From JBNFVY01 sp049943335 (GTDB taxonomy: Bacteria > Pseudomonadota > Alphaproteobacteria > Rhodobacterales > Rhodobacteraceae): a stretch of 64,000 nt of DNA. The position numbers were made by a program, and so were the translations under genes. Location of the stretch: the NCBI RefSeq assembly GCF_049943335.1, contig NZ_JBNFVY010000002.1, positions 355,121 to 419,120 on the forward strand, written 5' to 3'. This document shows, in pieces, positions 48,668-58,034 of the stretch (positions are counted from its first letter, which is position 1; each line of letters begins with the position of its first letter). The notes beneath the pieces are model-generated. The model was not told the origin of the DNA. It worked only from the letters and a program-made list of their open reading frames with translations, and made no database searches.

Positions 48668-49036
48668 TTACTTCTTCTTGCCGGCAATGGCCTTTGCAGG
48701 GCCTTTGCGGGTACGTGCGTTGGTGTGGGTCCGCTGACCGCGCACCGGCAGGTTGCGGCGGTGGCGCAGGCCACGGTAGGCACCAAGATCCATCAGGCGC
48801 TTGATGTTCATCTGCACTTCGCGGCGCAGGTCGCCTTCGACAGTGAAGTTCGCATCGATATGTTCGCGGATGGCCAGAACTTCGGCGTCCGACAATTCGT
48901 TGACCCGGCGGCTCTCGTCGATGCCCACGGCGTCGCAGATCGCCTTGGCCGAGGTGTTACCGATACCGGTGATGTAAGTGAGGGCGATTGGAACCCGCTT
49001 TGCAGTCGGGATGTTTACGCCGGCAATACGTGCCAC
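48668..49036 (-). CDS. rpsM: 30S ribosomal protein S13
   Basis: 122-residue S13 of the small-subunit head, contacting P-site tRNA and the L5 bridge. MARIAGVNIPTAKRVPIALTYI (key residues ARIAGVNIP), GIGNTSAKAICDAVGI and the basic C terminus RGQRTHTNARTRKGPAKAIAGKKK are canonical. It is first gene of the alpha block, with its own promoter about 170 nt upstream and a terminator of the preceding adk block between. Confidence 0.98.
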   Translation of the reverse strand: MARIAGVNIPTAKRVPIALTYITGIGNTSAKAICDAVGIDESRRVNELSDAEVLAIREHIDANFTVEGDLRREVQMNIKRLMDLGAYRGLRHRRNLPVRGQRTHTNARTRKGPAKAIAGKKK

Positions 49037-49092
49037 GTGTCTTGTCCTTTCGTTGCGGTTCCGTAGTTCCGGAACCTTTTTTCACAACGGAA

Positions 49093-49112
49093 GCCCGCAG
49101 TTTTCTGCGGGC
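49093..49112 (-). other. Hairpin in the rpsM leader
   Basis: GCCCGCAG (49093-49100) and CTGCGGGC (49105-49112) form a perfect 8-bp stem with a 4-nt loop, between the candidate promoter and the rpsM start. No T-run follows. It may act as a leader structure for autoregulation. Confidence 0.5.
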
Positions 49113-49184
49113 CACAGCTGAATTAGGTGATGGATGCCGGGGCGCGACCCCTTTGCGAATCCTTAAACCCTTGCGGGATGGGTT

Positions 49185-49213
49185 GCCATACGGGGGATTC
49201 GCCCGAGCGTCAA
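49185..49213 (-). promoter_or_regulatory. Candidate promoter of the rpsM block
   Basis: Minus-strand TTGACG (49208-49213), a 17-nt spacer and TATGGC (49185-49190). It is 150 nt upstream of rpsM and downstream of the adk terminator, so it fits an independent alpha-block transcript. Confidence 0.6.
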
Positions 49214-49362
49214 GGCCCGCCAGCACCAATCACAGGTAGGCAGACTTAAGGCCGGACCCACGCGCCCGCCGCCCGGGCCAGTCCGGCCTACGTTAGGGCT
49301 ACCTCGGGGCCACCTCAGCCTGCTTCCGCTGCCCGGCAAAAGGGACACCAAGCTGGCGGCCA
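49214..49362. other. Gap between adk terminator and rpsM promoter
   Basis: Part of the 383-nt space from adk to rpsM. Apart from the promoter, leader hairpin and adk terminator listed separately, I see no gene; it contains short GC-rich inverted segments (CGCCCGGGCC-like) only. Confidence 0.5.
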
Positions 49363-49395
49363 AAACGAAAACGGCAGGGCATGACGCCCCGCCGT
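49363..49395 (-). terminator. Terminator after adk
   Basis: On the minus strand ACGGCGGGGC pairs with GCCCTGCCGT around a 5-nt loop and is followed by TTTCGTTTT, 25 nt after the adk stop. Confidence 0.85.
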
Positions 49396-49419
49396 TTCAA
49401 CCCGTGGTCTTGGCGATGA

Positions 49420-50057
49420 TTACATCATCGCCTTGGCGATCTGGTCGGCTACTTCGTCCGGGGCCGCCATGCCATCAACCCGTTTCAAATCGCCCTTGGC
49501 ATAGTAATAGCCAATCAGCGGCGACGTCTTCTTGTAGTATTCCATCAGGCGGGTGCGAAGGCTTTCTTCGTTGTCATCCGCCCGGCGGCGCAGGTCGGTC
49601 GACCCGCAAACATCGCAAACGCCTTCTTTCTTCGTCGGCTTGGTCTGGTCGTGGTAGACTTCGCCGCAGTTGCCGCAGGTAAAGCGGCCGGTGATACGTT
49701 CCACCAGCGCCTTGTCGTCCACCTGCATTTCAATCACGGCCTCAAGCTGCGCGCCATTGCGGCTGAGCAGTTCCGCCAGCGCATCGGCTTGGGCCAAGGT
49801 GCGCGGGAAGCCGTCAAAGATATAGCCTGCGGGATTGCCCTCGCGGATTTTTTCTTCGATCAGGCCGATCACGATTTCATCGGTGACCAGTTCGCCCGCG
49901 TCCATAACGGCGGCAACTTTCTTGCCCATTTCCGTGCCGGATGTGCGAGCGTCGCGAAGCATGTCCCCAGTCGAAAGCTGGACCATTCCCCGCTCCTCCA
50001 CCAGACGGCGTGCCTGGGTCCCTTTGCCCGCTCCCGGCGGGCCGAGGAGAATGATAT

Positions 50058-50061
<4 letters not shown>
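49420..50061 (-). CDS. adk: Adenylate kinase
   Basis: 213-residue long-form adenylate kinase balancing ATP, ADP and AMP. P-loop GPPGAGKGTQ, AMP-binding STGDMLR and FDGFPRTLAQ, and the long LID domain. The LID carries four cysteines (CGNC and CDVC) likely to bind structural zinc, as in Gram-positive and many alphaproteobacterial enzymes but not E. coli. Its start overlaps the secY stop (ATGA at 50058-50061), so it is translationally coupled. It is the last gene of the spc block. Confidence 0.97.
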
Positions 50062-51413
<1,352 letters not shown>

Positions 51414-51517
51414 GCTCGGTCTCTTTTCATGTAAAGCGCCGCCAGACCGTTTCCCGGTCGGCGGCGCTTGGGAAATCTTGTGAAGATGTAAGCAGCCCAG
51501 AGGCTGCCCGCAACCTC

Positions 51518-51985
51518 TTACTCGGCGGCCGCCGCGGTGGTCAGCTTGCCACCGGCTTTTTCAACCGTCTCTACGGCCGATTTCGACGCACCGGTCACGT
51601 TCAGCGTCAGCTTCGACGTCAACTCGCCCTTGGCCAGAACGCGCACACCGTCCAGTTTGCGCCGTACAAGGCCCGCTTCGACCAGCGTGTCTTCGTTGAT
51701 TTCGCCCTTGGCATCCAGCTTTTTGGCGTCGATGAACTTCTGGATCAGACCCAGGTTCACAACGGCATATTTCTTGCGGTTCGGCTTGTTGAAGCCGCGC
51801 TTGGGCAGACGCATATAGAGCGGCATCTGGCCGCCTTCGTAGCCATTGATGGCCACACCCGAACGGGATTTCTGACCCTTGATACCCCGGCCGGCGGTTT
51901 TACCCTTGCCCGAGCCCGGGCCACGGCCAACGCGCATCCGTTTCTTGGTCGCGCCTTCGTTGTCACTCAGTTCATGCAGTTTCAT
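51518..51985 (-). CDS. rplO: 50S ribosomal protein L15
   Basis: 155-residue L15 with the glycine-rich N-terminal arm (MKLHELSDNEGATKKRMRVGRGPGSGKGKTAGRGIKGQ by its key blocks RVGRGPGSGKGKT and GRGIKGQKSR) that penetrates 23S rRNA, and the globular C-terminal part ending GGKLTTAAAAE. The start at 51985 matches the family; a longer frame upstream does not. Its upstream neighbour is not rpmD directly but an inserted membrane-anchored protein gene. Confidence 0.97.
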   Translation of the reverse strand: MKLHELSDNEGATKKRMRVGRGPGSGKGKTAGRGIKGQKSRSGVAINGYEGGQMPLYMRLPKRGFNKPNRKKYAVVNLGLIQKFIDAKKLDAKGEINEDTLVEAGLVRRKLDGVRVLAKGELTSKLTLNVTGASKSAVETVEKAGGKLTTAAAAE

Positions 51986-52133
51986 GTCGCTTCTCCTTGG
52001 CCGGAAATGCCCTCCAGCGACGGAGTGGGCAAACACGGCATTTCTTGTTTGATTCTTGCGACCACAAGGGGCCACCGGGGGCGTATAGACGAGGTGCGGC
52101 GATGGATCAAGGGCGCCGACATTGTTCTGTGGC

Positions 52134-52751
52134 CTAGCGACGGGTGTTCCTGGCCGTCACCTTGGCCAATTGCTGATCCAACTCGGACAGTCTGGCGGAC
52201 AAGCGCGCGTCGCTTTCGGTCAGTTGCCCCCCAGTCAGCCGCAGATCTGCGACCAGGTCCTCAAACTTTGGCGGCGCTTGGGCCGCGCGCACCCGTTTGA
52301 GCAGCTCTGCGACGAAATCCTTCGGATAGCCGCGCGCCGACAAACCCTGAATCACGGCTTCGCTATTGACCAAGGTGGACACATAGGAATCCCAAATGCG
52401 ATCCAGCTCGTCATCATCAATGACTTTCAGGCGGAAAAATTCGTACGCGCGGTACAGCCGGTTGATCCGTAAATACTGAAAGAAAATGATCCGCGCGTCA
52501 TCCAGGTTGATGCGATCATCCGGGCGAACAGACAGAACAGCGGCGCGCAGATTCTCATCGTTCAACAACGCGGCCTCGTTCAGCCGCTGCAAGACATCAT
52601 AGTTCTGTTCCAGAACGTTGATACGGTCTTTGACCAGGCTGCGCCGGTGGGAATCATAGGTCGCATAGGCAATGGCACCGGTTAATCCGACCATCCCGAT
52701 TGTCTCAAGCCAAGGTCGCAACGCCTCAAGAATTTCCACCCAAACCGCCAT
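52134..52751 (-). CDS. Membrane-anchored protein of unknown function inside the spc operon
   Basis: 205 residues from ATG 52751 (GGTGGG upstream). A single hydrophobic segment (about 18-34, TIGMVGLTGAIAYATYD) is followed by a cytoplasmic, helix-rich and charged region. This contains VLEQNYDVLQRLNEAALLND, a domain around FFQYLRINRLYRAYEFFRL, and a coiled-coil-like C terminus (LTESDARLSARLSELDQQLAK). I do not recognise the family. It is oriented with the ribosomal genes between rpmD and rplO, which are normally adjacent. GC and codon use are slightly lower than in the neighbours, so it may be an inserted gene. Confidence 0.72.
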   Translation of the reverse strand: MAVWVEILEALRPWLETIGMVGLTGAIAYATYDSHRRSLVKDRINVLEQNYDVLQRLNEAALLNDENLRAAVLSVRPDDRINLDDARIIFFQYLRINRLYRAYEFFRLKVIDDDELDRIWDSYVSTLVNSEAVIQGLSARGYPKDFVAELLKRVRAAQAPPKFEDLVADLRLTGGQLTESDARLSARLSELDQQLAKVTARNTRR

Positions 52752-52898
52752 GGCCCACCCACCGAAAAAATTATTGCCCAATCCGACACTATCATACGGT
52801 GAGTTTTCGCATAGATCCCCGATGCGCAGGATGTCACAAGCCAAAACGCCCCGGCCATTTCTGACCGGGGCGTTTCGCATTCTTTGTGGCGTGTGGCC

Positions 52899-53087
52899 TT
52901 AGCCGCGCTCTTCGATGATCTCGACCATATGCGGGATCTTGGCGACCATACCGCGGATTGCGGGGGTGTCTTCCAGTTCCCGGGTGCGGTTCATCTTGTT
53001 CAGACCCAGACCGATCAGGACCTGGCGCTGAGAGGCAGGACGGCGGATCGGGCTGCCGATCTGTTTGACGACGATGGTTTTTGCCAT
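52899..53087 (-). CDS. rpmD: 50S ribosomal protein L30
   Basis: 62-residue L30. MAKTIVVKQIGSPIRRPASQR (key residues VKQIGSPIRR), LIGLGLNKMNRTRELEDTPAIRGM and KIPHMVEI are characteristic. The start at 53087 is used because it gives the family N terminus MAKT and excludes three unsupported residues. It lies 5 nt after rpsE. Downstream, 147 nt separate it from the inserted membrane-anchored gene. Confidence 0.96.
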   Translation of the reverse strand: MAKTIVVKQIGSPIRRPASQRQVLIGLGLNKMNRTRELEDTPAIRGMVAKIPHMVEIIEERG

Positions 53088-53092
53088 TTCGA

Positions 53093-53662
53093 TCAAGCCT
53101 CCTCGGTCACGGCTTCTGCCGGCGCTTCATCGCGCTTGGGCAGAATGTCCGACACTTTCTTGCCACGACGCTGTGCAACCGAACGGGGCGAGCTTTCCTT
53201 GGTCAGCCCGTTCAGCGTGGCGCGGATCATGTTGTAGGGGTTCTGCGAGCCGATCGACTTCGCAACAACGTCCTGCACGCCCAGCATTTCGAACACGGCA
53301 CGCATCGGACCACCTGCGATGATCCCGGTACCGGTCGGGGCGGTGCGCATTACAACGCGGCCCGCACCGTGACGGCCTTCGACGTCGTGGTGCAGCGTGC
53401 GGCCTTCTTTCAGCTGCACACGCATCATCTGACGCTTGGCCTGTTCGGTCGCCTTGCGGATGGCTTCGGGCACTTCTTTCGCCTTGCCCTTGCCAAAGCC
53501 CACGCGGCCTTTCTGATCGCCGACAACCACCAGGGCAGCAAAGCCGAAGCGCTTACCACCTTTCACGGTTTTCGACACACGGTTGATCGCCACGAGACGA
53601 TCGGCGAATTCCGGCGTTTCGTCGCGATCGCGACGGGGCCGGCGGTTTTCACGTTCTGCCAT
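53093..53662 (-). CDS. rpsE: 30S ribosomal protein S5
   Basis: 189-residue S5. The double-stranded-RNA-binding-like N-terminal part (FADRLVAINRVSKTVKGGKRFGFAALVVVGD by key residues INRVSKTVKGGRRF-like) is followed by the conserved VGFGKGKAKEVPEAIRKA and GRHGAGRVVMRTAPTGTGIIAGG. It contributes to decoding accuracy. A short arginine-rich head (MAERENRRPRRDRDE) and an alanine/glutamate tail are alphaproteobacterial features. It follows rplR by 12 nt. Confidence 0.98.
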   Translation of the reverse strand: MAERENRRPRRDRDETPEFADRLVAINRVSKTVKGGKRFGFAALVVVGDQKGRVGFGKGKAKEVPEAIRKATEQAKRQMMRVQLKEGRTLHHDVEGRHGAGRVVMRTAPTGTGIIAGGPMRAVFEMLGVQDVVAKSIGSQNPYNMIRATLNGLTKESSPRSVAQRRGKKVSDILPKRDEAPAEAVTEEA

Positions 53663-53674
53663 AATATCGTCTCC

Positions 53675-54034
53675 TTAGAACTTCAGGCCGCCTTCACGCG
53701 CAGCGTCGGCCAGAGCCTTCACCTTGCCGTGAAAGAGGAAGCCACCACGATCGAAGTACACGTCTTCGACACCGGCCTTTTTCGCGCGCTCTGCAATCGC
53801 GACACCCACCTTGGTGGCGGCCTCGATGTTGTTCTTGCCGACAACGCCCAGATCCTTTTCCAAAGAAGAGGCACTGGCCAGGGTCTTGCCCTGCACGTCG
53901 TCGATCAGCTGAACGCTGATGTTCTTGTTGCTGCGGTGAACCGACAGACGGGCTTTGCCGACGTTGACTTTCCGCTGTTTGTTCCGAACGCGCAGGCGGC
54001 GCTTCAAGAACAGGTCTCGTTTGCTGTTTGCCAT
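53675..54034 (-). CDS. rplR: 50S ribosomal protein L18
   Basis: 119-residue L18, which binds 5S rRNA with L5. RRLRVRNKQRKVNVGKARLSVHRSNKNISVQLIDD (by key blocks RLSVHRSNKNI and QLIDD), ASASSLEKD and FDRGGFLFHGKVKALADAAREGGLKF are typical. It lies 11 nt after rplF. Nothing unusual. Confidence 0.98.
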   Translation of the reverse strand: MANSKRDLFLKRRLRVRNKQRKVNVGKARLSVHRSNKNISVQLIDDVQGKTLASASSLEKDLGVVGKNNIEAATKVGVAIAERAKKAGVEDVYFDRGGFLFHGKVKALADAAREGGLKF

Positions 54035-54045
54035 TTTCGCGTTCC

Positions 54046-54579
54046 TTACTTTTTCTTGCCTTCCTTGCGGAAGATATACTCGTCCTTGTACTTGATCCCC
54101 TTGCCTTTGTAGGGCTCGGGAGCACGCCAGGCGCGGATATTTGCCGCAACCTGACCGACGAGCTGCTGGTCAGCACCTTCCACAATGATCTCGGTCTGCT
54201 TCGGTGCCGTGACGGTAACGCCTTCGGGGGCTTCGAAGTTAACCTCGTGCGAGTAACCCAGCGACAGCTTCAGGGTGTTGCCCTGCATCTGCGCACGGTA
54301 CCCAACGCCGTTGATTTCAAGCTCTTTCTTGAAACCGTCGGTGACGCCCTGGACCAGGTTCGACACCATGGTGCGGCTCATGCCCCACTGCTGACGGGCG
54401 CGCTTGGACTTGCCGCGCGGCGTCACGGTGATCGCATTGTCACCCTGGGCGATGGTCACATCGTCCGTTGCGGTGAAGCTGCGGGTGCCCTTCGGGCCCT
54501 TTACTTCAATGGTCTGGCCCGAGACCGTGGCGGTGACACCACTGGGCAGCTCGACCGGTTTCTTGCCAATTCGAGACAT
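54046..54579 (-). CDS. rplF: 50S ribosomal protein L6
   Basis: 177-residue L6 near the sarcin-ricin loop. MSRIGKKPVELPSGVTATV begins the first repeat, and the second carries the hallmark PEPYKGKGIKYKDE. Two tandem alpha/beta repeats (about 1-82 and 83-170) are complete. It starts 11 nt after rpsH. Confidence 0.98.
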   Translation of the reverse strand: MSRIGKKPVELPSGVTATVSGQTIEVKGPKGTRSFTATDDVTIAQGDNAITVTPRGKSKRARQQWGMSRTMVSNLVQGVTDGFKKELEINGVGYRAQMQGNTLKLSLGYSHEVNFEAPEGVTVTAPKQTEIIVEGADQQLVGQVAANIRAWRAPEPYKGKGIKYKDEYIFRKEGKKK

Positions 54580-54590
54580 AACAGACCTCC

Positions 54591-54983
54591 TTAGAACACG
54601 GTGCAGAGCACTTCGCCGCCAACATTCTGGCTGCGTGCTGCTGCATCGGACATGACGCCTTTCGGCGTGGAGACAATCGACACACCCAGGCCCTGACGGA
54701 CGGCTGGGATGTCCTTGGCGCCCAGGTAAACGCGACGGCCCGGCTTGGAAACGCGGGTCAGTTCACGAATGACGGGGGTGCCATCGAAGTATTTCAAGCT
54801 GATTTCGAGGGTCGGGTGACCCGCTGCATCAGTGCCTTTTTCGTAGCCGCGGATATAGCCTTCGTCCGCCAGCACGTCCAGAACCCAGGCACGCAGCTTC
54901 GAAGCCGGCGTGGAAACGGTGGACTTGCCGCGCATCTGGTTGTTGCGGATACGGGTGAGCATGTCGCCGATAGGATCGTTCAT
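54591..54983 (-). CDS. rpsH: 30S ribosomal protein S8
   Basis: 130-residue S8, a primary binder of 16S rRNA helix 21 and, in many bacteria, translational repressor of the spc operon at the rplE region. MNDPIGDMLTRIRNNQM, KPGRRVYLGAKDIP and the C-terminal GVSIVSTPKGVMSDAAARSQNVGGEVLC (key residues STPKGVMSD) are conserved. It follows rpsN by 10 nt. Confidence 0.98.
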   Translation of the reverse strand: MNDPIGDMLTRIRNNQMRGKSTVSTPASKLRAWVLDVLADEGYIRGYEKGTDAAGHPTLEISLKYFDGTPVIRELTRVSKPGRRVYLGAKDIPAVRQGLGVSIVSTPKGVMSDAAARSQNVGGEVLCTVF

Positions 54984-54993
54984 CTCTGTCTCC

Positions 54994-55299
54994 TTACCAG
55001 CTCGATTTCACAAGACCGGGGATCTGGCCGTTCGAGCCAAGCTCGCGCAGCATGATCCGCGACACCTTCATCTTACGGTAGTAAGCGTGCGGGCGTCCGG
55101 TCAGTTGGCAACGGTTGTGCAGGCGCGTGGGCGAGCTGTTCCGCGGCAGTTCAGCCAGCTTCAGGGTGGCGCGGAAACGCTCTTCCATCGGCTTGGATTC
55201 GTCGTTGATGATCTCTTTGAGAGCAGCGCGTTTGGCAGCGTATTTTTCCACCAGCTTCTGGCGCTTTTTCTCGCGTTCGATCATGGATTTCTTAGCCAT
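54994..55299 (-). CDS. rpsN: 30S ribosomal protein S14, zinc-free long form
   Basis: 101-residue S14 of the long, cysteine-poor (C-) type: only one Cys is present, so no zinc ribbon forms. MAKKSMIEREKKRQKLVEKYA, NSSPTRLHNRCQLTGRPHAYYRKMKVSRIMLREL (key residues RCxLTGRPR-like RCQLTGRPHAYYRK) and the C terminus PGLVKSSW are typical. It lies 16 nt after rplE. Confidence 0.98.
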   Translation of the reverse strand: MAKKSMIEREKKRQKLVEKYAAKRAALKEIINDESKPMEERFRATLKLAELPRNSSPTRLHNRCQLTGRPHAYYRKMKVSRIMLRELGSNGQIPGLVKSSW

Positions 55300-55315
55300 G
55301 AGTTCGTTCTCCCGA

Positions 55316-55879
55316 TCAGCTGTTGAAGGGCATGTTGAAATGCTTCAACAGCGCCTTGGCTTCCGCGTCGGTTGCCGCGGTGGTGGCGATGACAATGTCC
55401 AGACCCCAGACCTCGTCGACTTTGTCGAAGTCGATCTCGGGGAAGACGATGTGCTCTTTCATGCCCATGGCATAGTTGCCACGGCCATCGAACGATTTGC
55501 CGGACACGCCGCGGAAGTCACGAACGCGAGGCAGGGCAACGGTGATGAGACGATCGAGGAATTCGTACATCCGGTCACCGCGCAGCGTCACTTTTGCGCC
55601 AAGCGGCATTTCTTCGCGGACACGGAAACCAGCGATCGACTTCTTGGCCTTGGTGACCAGGGCTTTCTGGCCGGCGATCTTGCTCAGGTCTTCCTGGGCC
55701 GACTTGGCCTTTTTGGAATCCTTCACCGCCTCGGCACCGCAGCCGATGTTCAGCACGATCTTGTCCAGACGCGGGATCTGCATGTCGTTCTTGTAGCCGA
55801 ACTCTTCTTTCATAGCGGCACGAATGCTGTCAGCGAACTGGGCCTTCAGGCGCGGGGTGTAATTTGCAGCGTCGAGCAT
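55316..55879 (-). CDS. rplE: 50S ribosomal protein L5
   Basis: 187-residue L5, contacting 5S rRNA and S13 across the B1b bridge. NYTPRLKAQFADSI, NDMQIPRLDKIVLNIGCG and LPRVRDFRGVSGKSFDGRGNYAMG are characteristic. The start base overlaps the rplX stop region (55879), so rplX and rplE are translationally coupled. Confidence 0.98.
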   Translation of the reverse strand: MLDAANYTPRLKAQFADSIRAAMKEEFGYKNDMQIPRLDKIVLNIGCGAEAVKDSKKAKSAQEDLSKIAGQKALVTKAKKSIAGFRVREEMPLGAKVTLRGDRMYEFLDRLITVALPRVRDFRGVSGKSFDGRGNYAMGMKEHIVFPEIDFDKVDEVWGLDIVIATTAATDAEAKALLKHFNMPFNS

Positions 55880-56184
55880 CAGATTACGTCTCCCGTGGTC
55901 TTGGCAAAACGCACCTTCTTGTCGCCATCCATGCGGAAGCCGACGCGGGTTGCTTTGCCATTCTTGTCAACGATGGCCAGGTTCGACAGATCGATCGGCA
56001 CCGCAGTTGGAACGCGGCCGCCCTGGCTGGTCTGGCTCTGACGCTGGTGACGGATGGCGATATTCACGCCATCGACGATGGCCTTGCCCTTGGACGGCAG
56101 CATCTGGGTGATTTCACCCTGCTTGCCCTTGTCCTTGCCGGCCAGCACGACGACCTTGTCGCCCTTACGGAGTTTCGCAGCCAT
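55879..56184 (-). CDS. rplX: 50S ribosomal protein L24
   Basis: 101-residue L24, an assembly initiator of the large subunit. It has the KOW motif KGDKVVVLAGKDKGKQGEI at the N terminus and HQRQSQTSQGGR in the middle. It overlaps rplN by one base at 56184 and rplE by one base at 55879, a tightly coupled string. Confidence 0.97.
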   Translation of the reverse strand: MAAKLRKGDKVVVLAGKDKGKQGEITQMLPSKGKAIVDGVNIAIRHQRQSQTSQGGRVPTAVPIDLSNLAIVDKNGKATRVGFRMDGDKKVRFAKTTGDVI

Positions 56185-56552
56185 TACAGCACCTCCGGAG
56201 CGAGCGAGATGATCTTCATGAAGTTCTTCGCGCGCAGCTCACGAACCACCGGCCCAAAGATACGGGTGCCGACAGGTTCGTTGTTGTTATTGAGGATGAC
56301 AGCGGCATTGCGATCAAAACGGATCGCGGTACCGTCTTCACGGCGGACTTCCTTGGCGGTGCGTACGACGACGGCCTTGCGGACATCACCCTTTTTCACA
56401 CGACCGCGCGGGATGGCTTCCTTGACGGACACCACGATGACGTCGCCGACCGAAGCATAACGCCGCTTCGAGCCACCCAGGACCTTGATGCACTGAACTT
56501 TCCGAGCACCGGAATTGTCAGCAACATCCAGATTGGTCTGCATCTGGATCAT
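56184..56552 (-). CDS. rplN: 50S ribosomal protein L14
   Basis: 122-residue L14, near the factor-binding side and partner of RsfS. MIQMQTNLDVADNSGARKVQCIKVLGGSKRRYA (key residues ADNSGARKVQCIKVLGG) and GTRIFGPVVRELR with the C-terminal KIISLAPEVL are canonical. It lies 72 nt after rpsQ, a gap without another gene. Confidence 0.98.
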   Translation of the reverse strand: MIQMQTNLDVADNSGARKVQCIKVLGGSKRRYASVGDVIVVSVKEAIPRGRVKKGDVRKAVVVRTAKEVRREDGTAIRFDRNAAVILNNNNEPVGTRIFGPVVRELRAKNFMKIISLAPEVL

Positions 56553-56624
56553 TTGGTTTCTCCCGACCTTTGGGGGGGCTTGCAGCAGCCCTTGACCCCA
56601 GGGTTTCGATTAAGTTGGGATCGC

Positions 56625-56852
56625 TTACGCGATGACTTCCCAACGCTTGGTTTTCGACTTCGGCGCACATTCCTGGATACGGACGGAATCGCCGACGTTG
56701 AACTGGTTGCTTTCATCGTGAGCCCGGTACTTCTTGGACTTACGAATGGTTTTCTTCAGAACGGGGTGCTTGAAGCGACGCTCGACCGACACGGTCACGG
56801 TCTGTTCGTTCTGGTTGCTCGTCACGGTGCCTTGCAGAATACGTTTGGGCAT
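56625..56852 (-). CDS. rpsQ: 30S ribosomal protein S17
   Basis: 75-residue S17, an OB-fold primary 16S rRNA binder. MPKRILQGTVTSNQNEQTVTVSVERRFKHPVLKKTIRKSKKY (by key blocks GTVTSNQNEQTVTV and HPVLKK) and VGDSVRIQECAPKSKTKRWEV are typical. It is 11 nt after rpmC. Confidence 0.97.
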   Translation of the reverse strand: MPKRILQGTVTSNQNEQTVTVSVERRFKHPVLKKTIRKSKKYRAHDESNQFNVGDSVRIQECAPKSKTKRWEVIA

Positions 56853-56863
56853 ATCGGTCGTCC

Positions 56864-57064
56864 TTATTCCGCTGCCGTGCGGGCTTTTTCGTTCAAGATG
56901 GTCTTCACACGGGCCGTGTCACGACGGACCTGGCGCATGCGTGCGGTGTTTTCCAGCTGGTTGGTCGCCTGCTGGAAGCGCAGGTTGAACGATTCTTTTT
57001 TCAGATTTGCCAGCTCATCTTTCAGCTGGTCCGGCGTTTTTTCACGCAGGTCGTTGGCGTCCAT
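56864..57064 (-). CDS. rpmC: 50S ribosomal protein L29
   Basis: 66-residue helical-hairpin L29 at the tunnel exit, near the trigger factor and SRP docking site. MDANDLREKTPDQLKDELANLKKESFNLRFQ (key residues DQLKDELxxLKKExFNLRFQ) is diagnostic. It is the first gene of the spc-side block because the normal partner rplP is 1.7 kb away, beyond an opposite-strand gene. A promoter must therefore lie in 57065-57269; TTGACA on the minus strand at 57128-57133 is a possible -35. Confidence 0.96.
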   Translation of the reverse strand: MDANDLREKTPDQLKDELANLKKESFNLRFQQATNQLENTARMRQVRRDTARVKTILNEKARTAAE

Positions 57065-57269
57065 TTCGCCTGTCCTTTTCCTTGCACCAGAAGGCCCCGT
57101 GCGGGTGACCTTTGCCCTGGTGGGTTATGTCAAAACACACGAATCCCGGTGACCCGGGAATCGCGCGATGCCGCTACATAGGTGACCTGCCCCCACAGGG
57201 CAAGGATTGTTTGGCTTTTTCTGCGCGCTGGCGTAGGCAAAGGCCAAATCCCGTTACGGAGCCGCCCCC

Positions 57270-57890
57270 ATGTCGCAGATCGAAAGCCTTTTTGCCACCC
57301 GCCTGTATCGTGCCCGTCTGGGCGGGCAAGGACCCGCCGTGGACATCGATGAACTTGAGGCGTCCTGCTATGCGATCGCCGAGGATGACGAAGCGGGCCA
57401 GCAGTGGTGCGAAGCGAACGGGTATCCGGGTTACACCTCTTATGCGTCGCTGTCCGACCTGCCCTGGCGCTTTCCGATCTTTGCCGACATCGTGACGGCG
57501 CTGGATGGCCATGTCGCCGCTTTTGCGCAGGATCTGCAGTTCGATCTGGATGGCCGCCAACTGGAACTCGAGGACCTGTGGATAAACATCCTGCCCGAGG
57601 GCGGATCGCACGGTTCGCACATCCATCCCCATTCGGTGATCTCTGGCACGACCTATGTGGCGATGCCAGACGGGGCGTCGGCCCTGAAACTGGAAGATCC
57701 GCGCCACGCGATGATGATGGCCGCCCCGCCGCGCATGAAAGACGCCCGGCGCGAATTGCAGCCGTTCATCTATATCGCCCCCGAACCGGGCGACGTGATG
57801 CTGTGGGAAAGCTGGCTGCGGCACGAGGTCCCGGCGAACATGTCGGAATACGACCGGATTTCGGTGTCTTTCAATTACAAATGGGCCTGA
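57270..57890 (+). CDS. TIGR02466-type 2OG-Fe(II) oxygenase-like protein
   Basis: 206 residues on the strand opposite to the ribosomal genes. It matches the TIGR02466 family of putative 2-oxoglutarate/Fe(II) dioxygenases. The jelly-roll core is visible: LEDLWINILPEGGSHGSHIHPHSVISGTTYV (key residues HxHPHSxxSGxxYV) and PGDVMLWESWLRHEV followed by RISVSFNYKW. These give His-His/Asp plus distal His and an Arg for 2-oxoglutarate. The substrate is unknown. ATG 57270 is used. It divides rpmC from rplP, together with the broken gene at 58035, so this spot is an insertion point in the S10/spc cluster. Confidence 0.85.
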   Translation: MSQIESLFATRLYRARLGGQGPAVDIDELEASCYAIAEDDEAGQQWCEANGYPGYTSYASLSDLPWRFPIFADIVTALDGHVAAFAQDLQFDLDGRQLELEDLWINILPEGGSHGSHIHPHSVISGTTYVAMPDGASALKLEDPRHAMMMAAPPRMKDARRELQPFIYIAPEPGDVMLWESWLRHEVPANMSEYDRISVSFNYKWA

Positions 57891-58034
57891 GCCCCCGGTC
57901 TGACACCACACGTGCACGGCAGTTTTTTGCGGAGAAAAAGCTATGAGAGCGGGGACGGGTTGGGGCTACACCAACTCACCTAGCTGCGCGGAGGTTGAAA
58001 AACATTCTTCAACTTAAGTACTGACAACCCGAGG

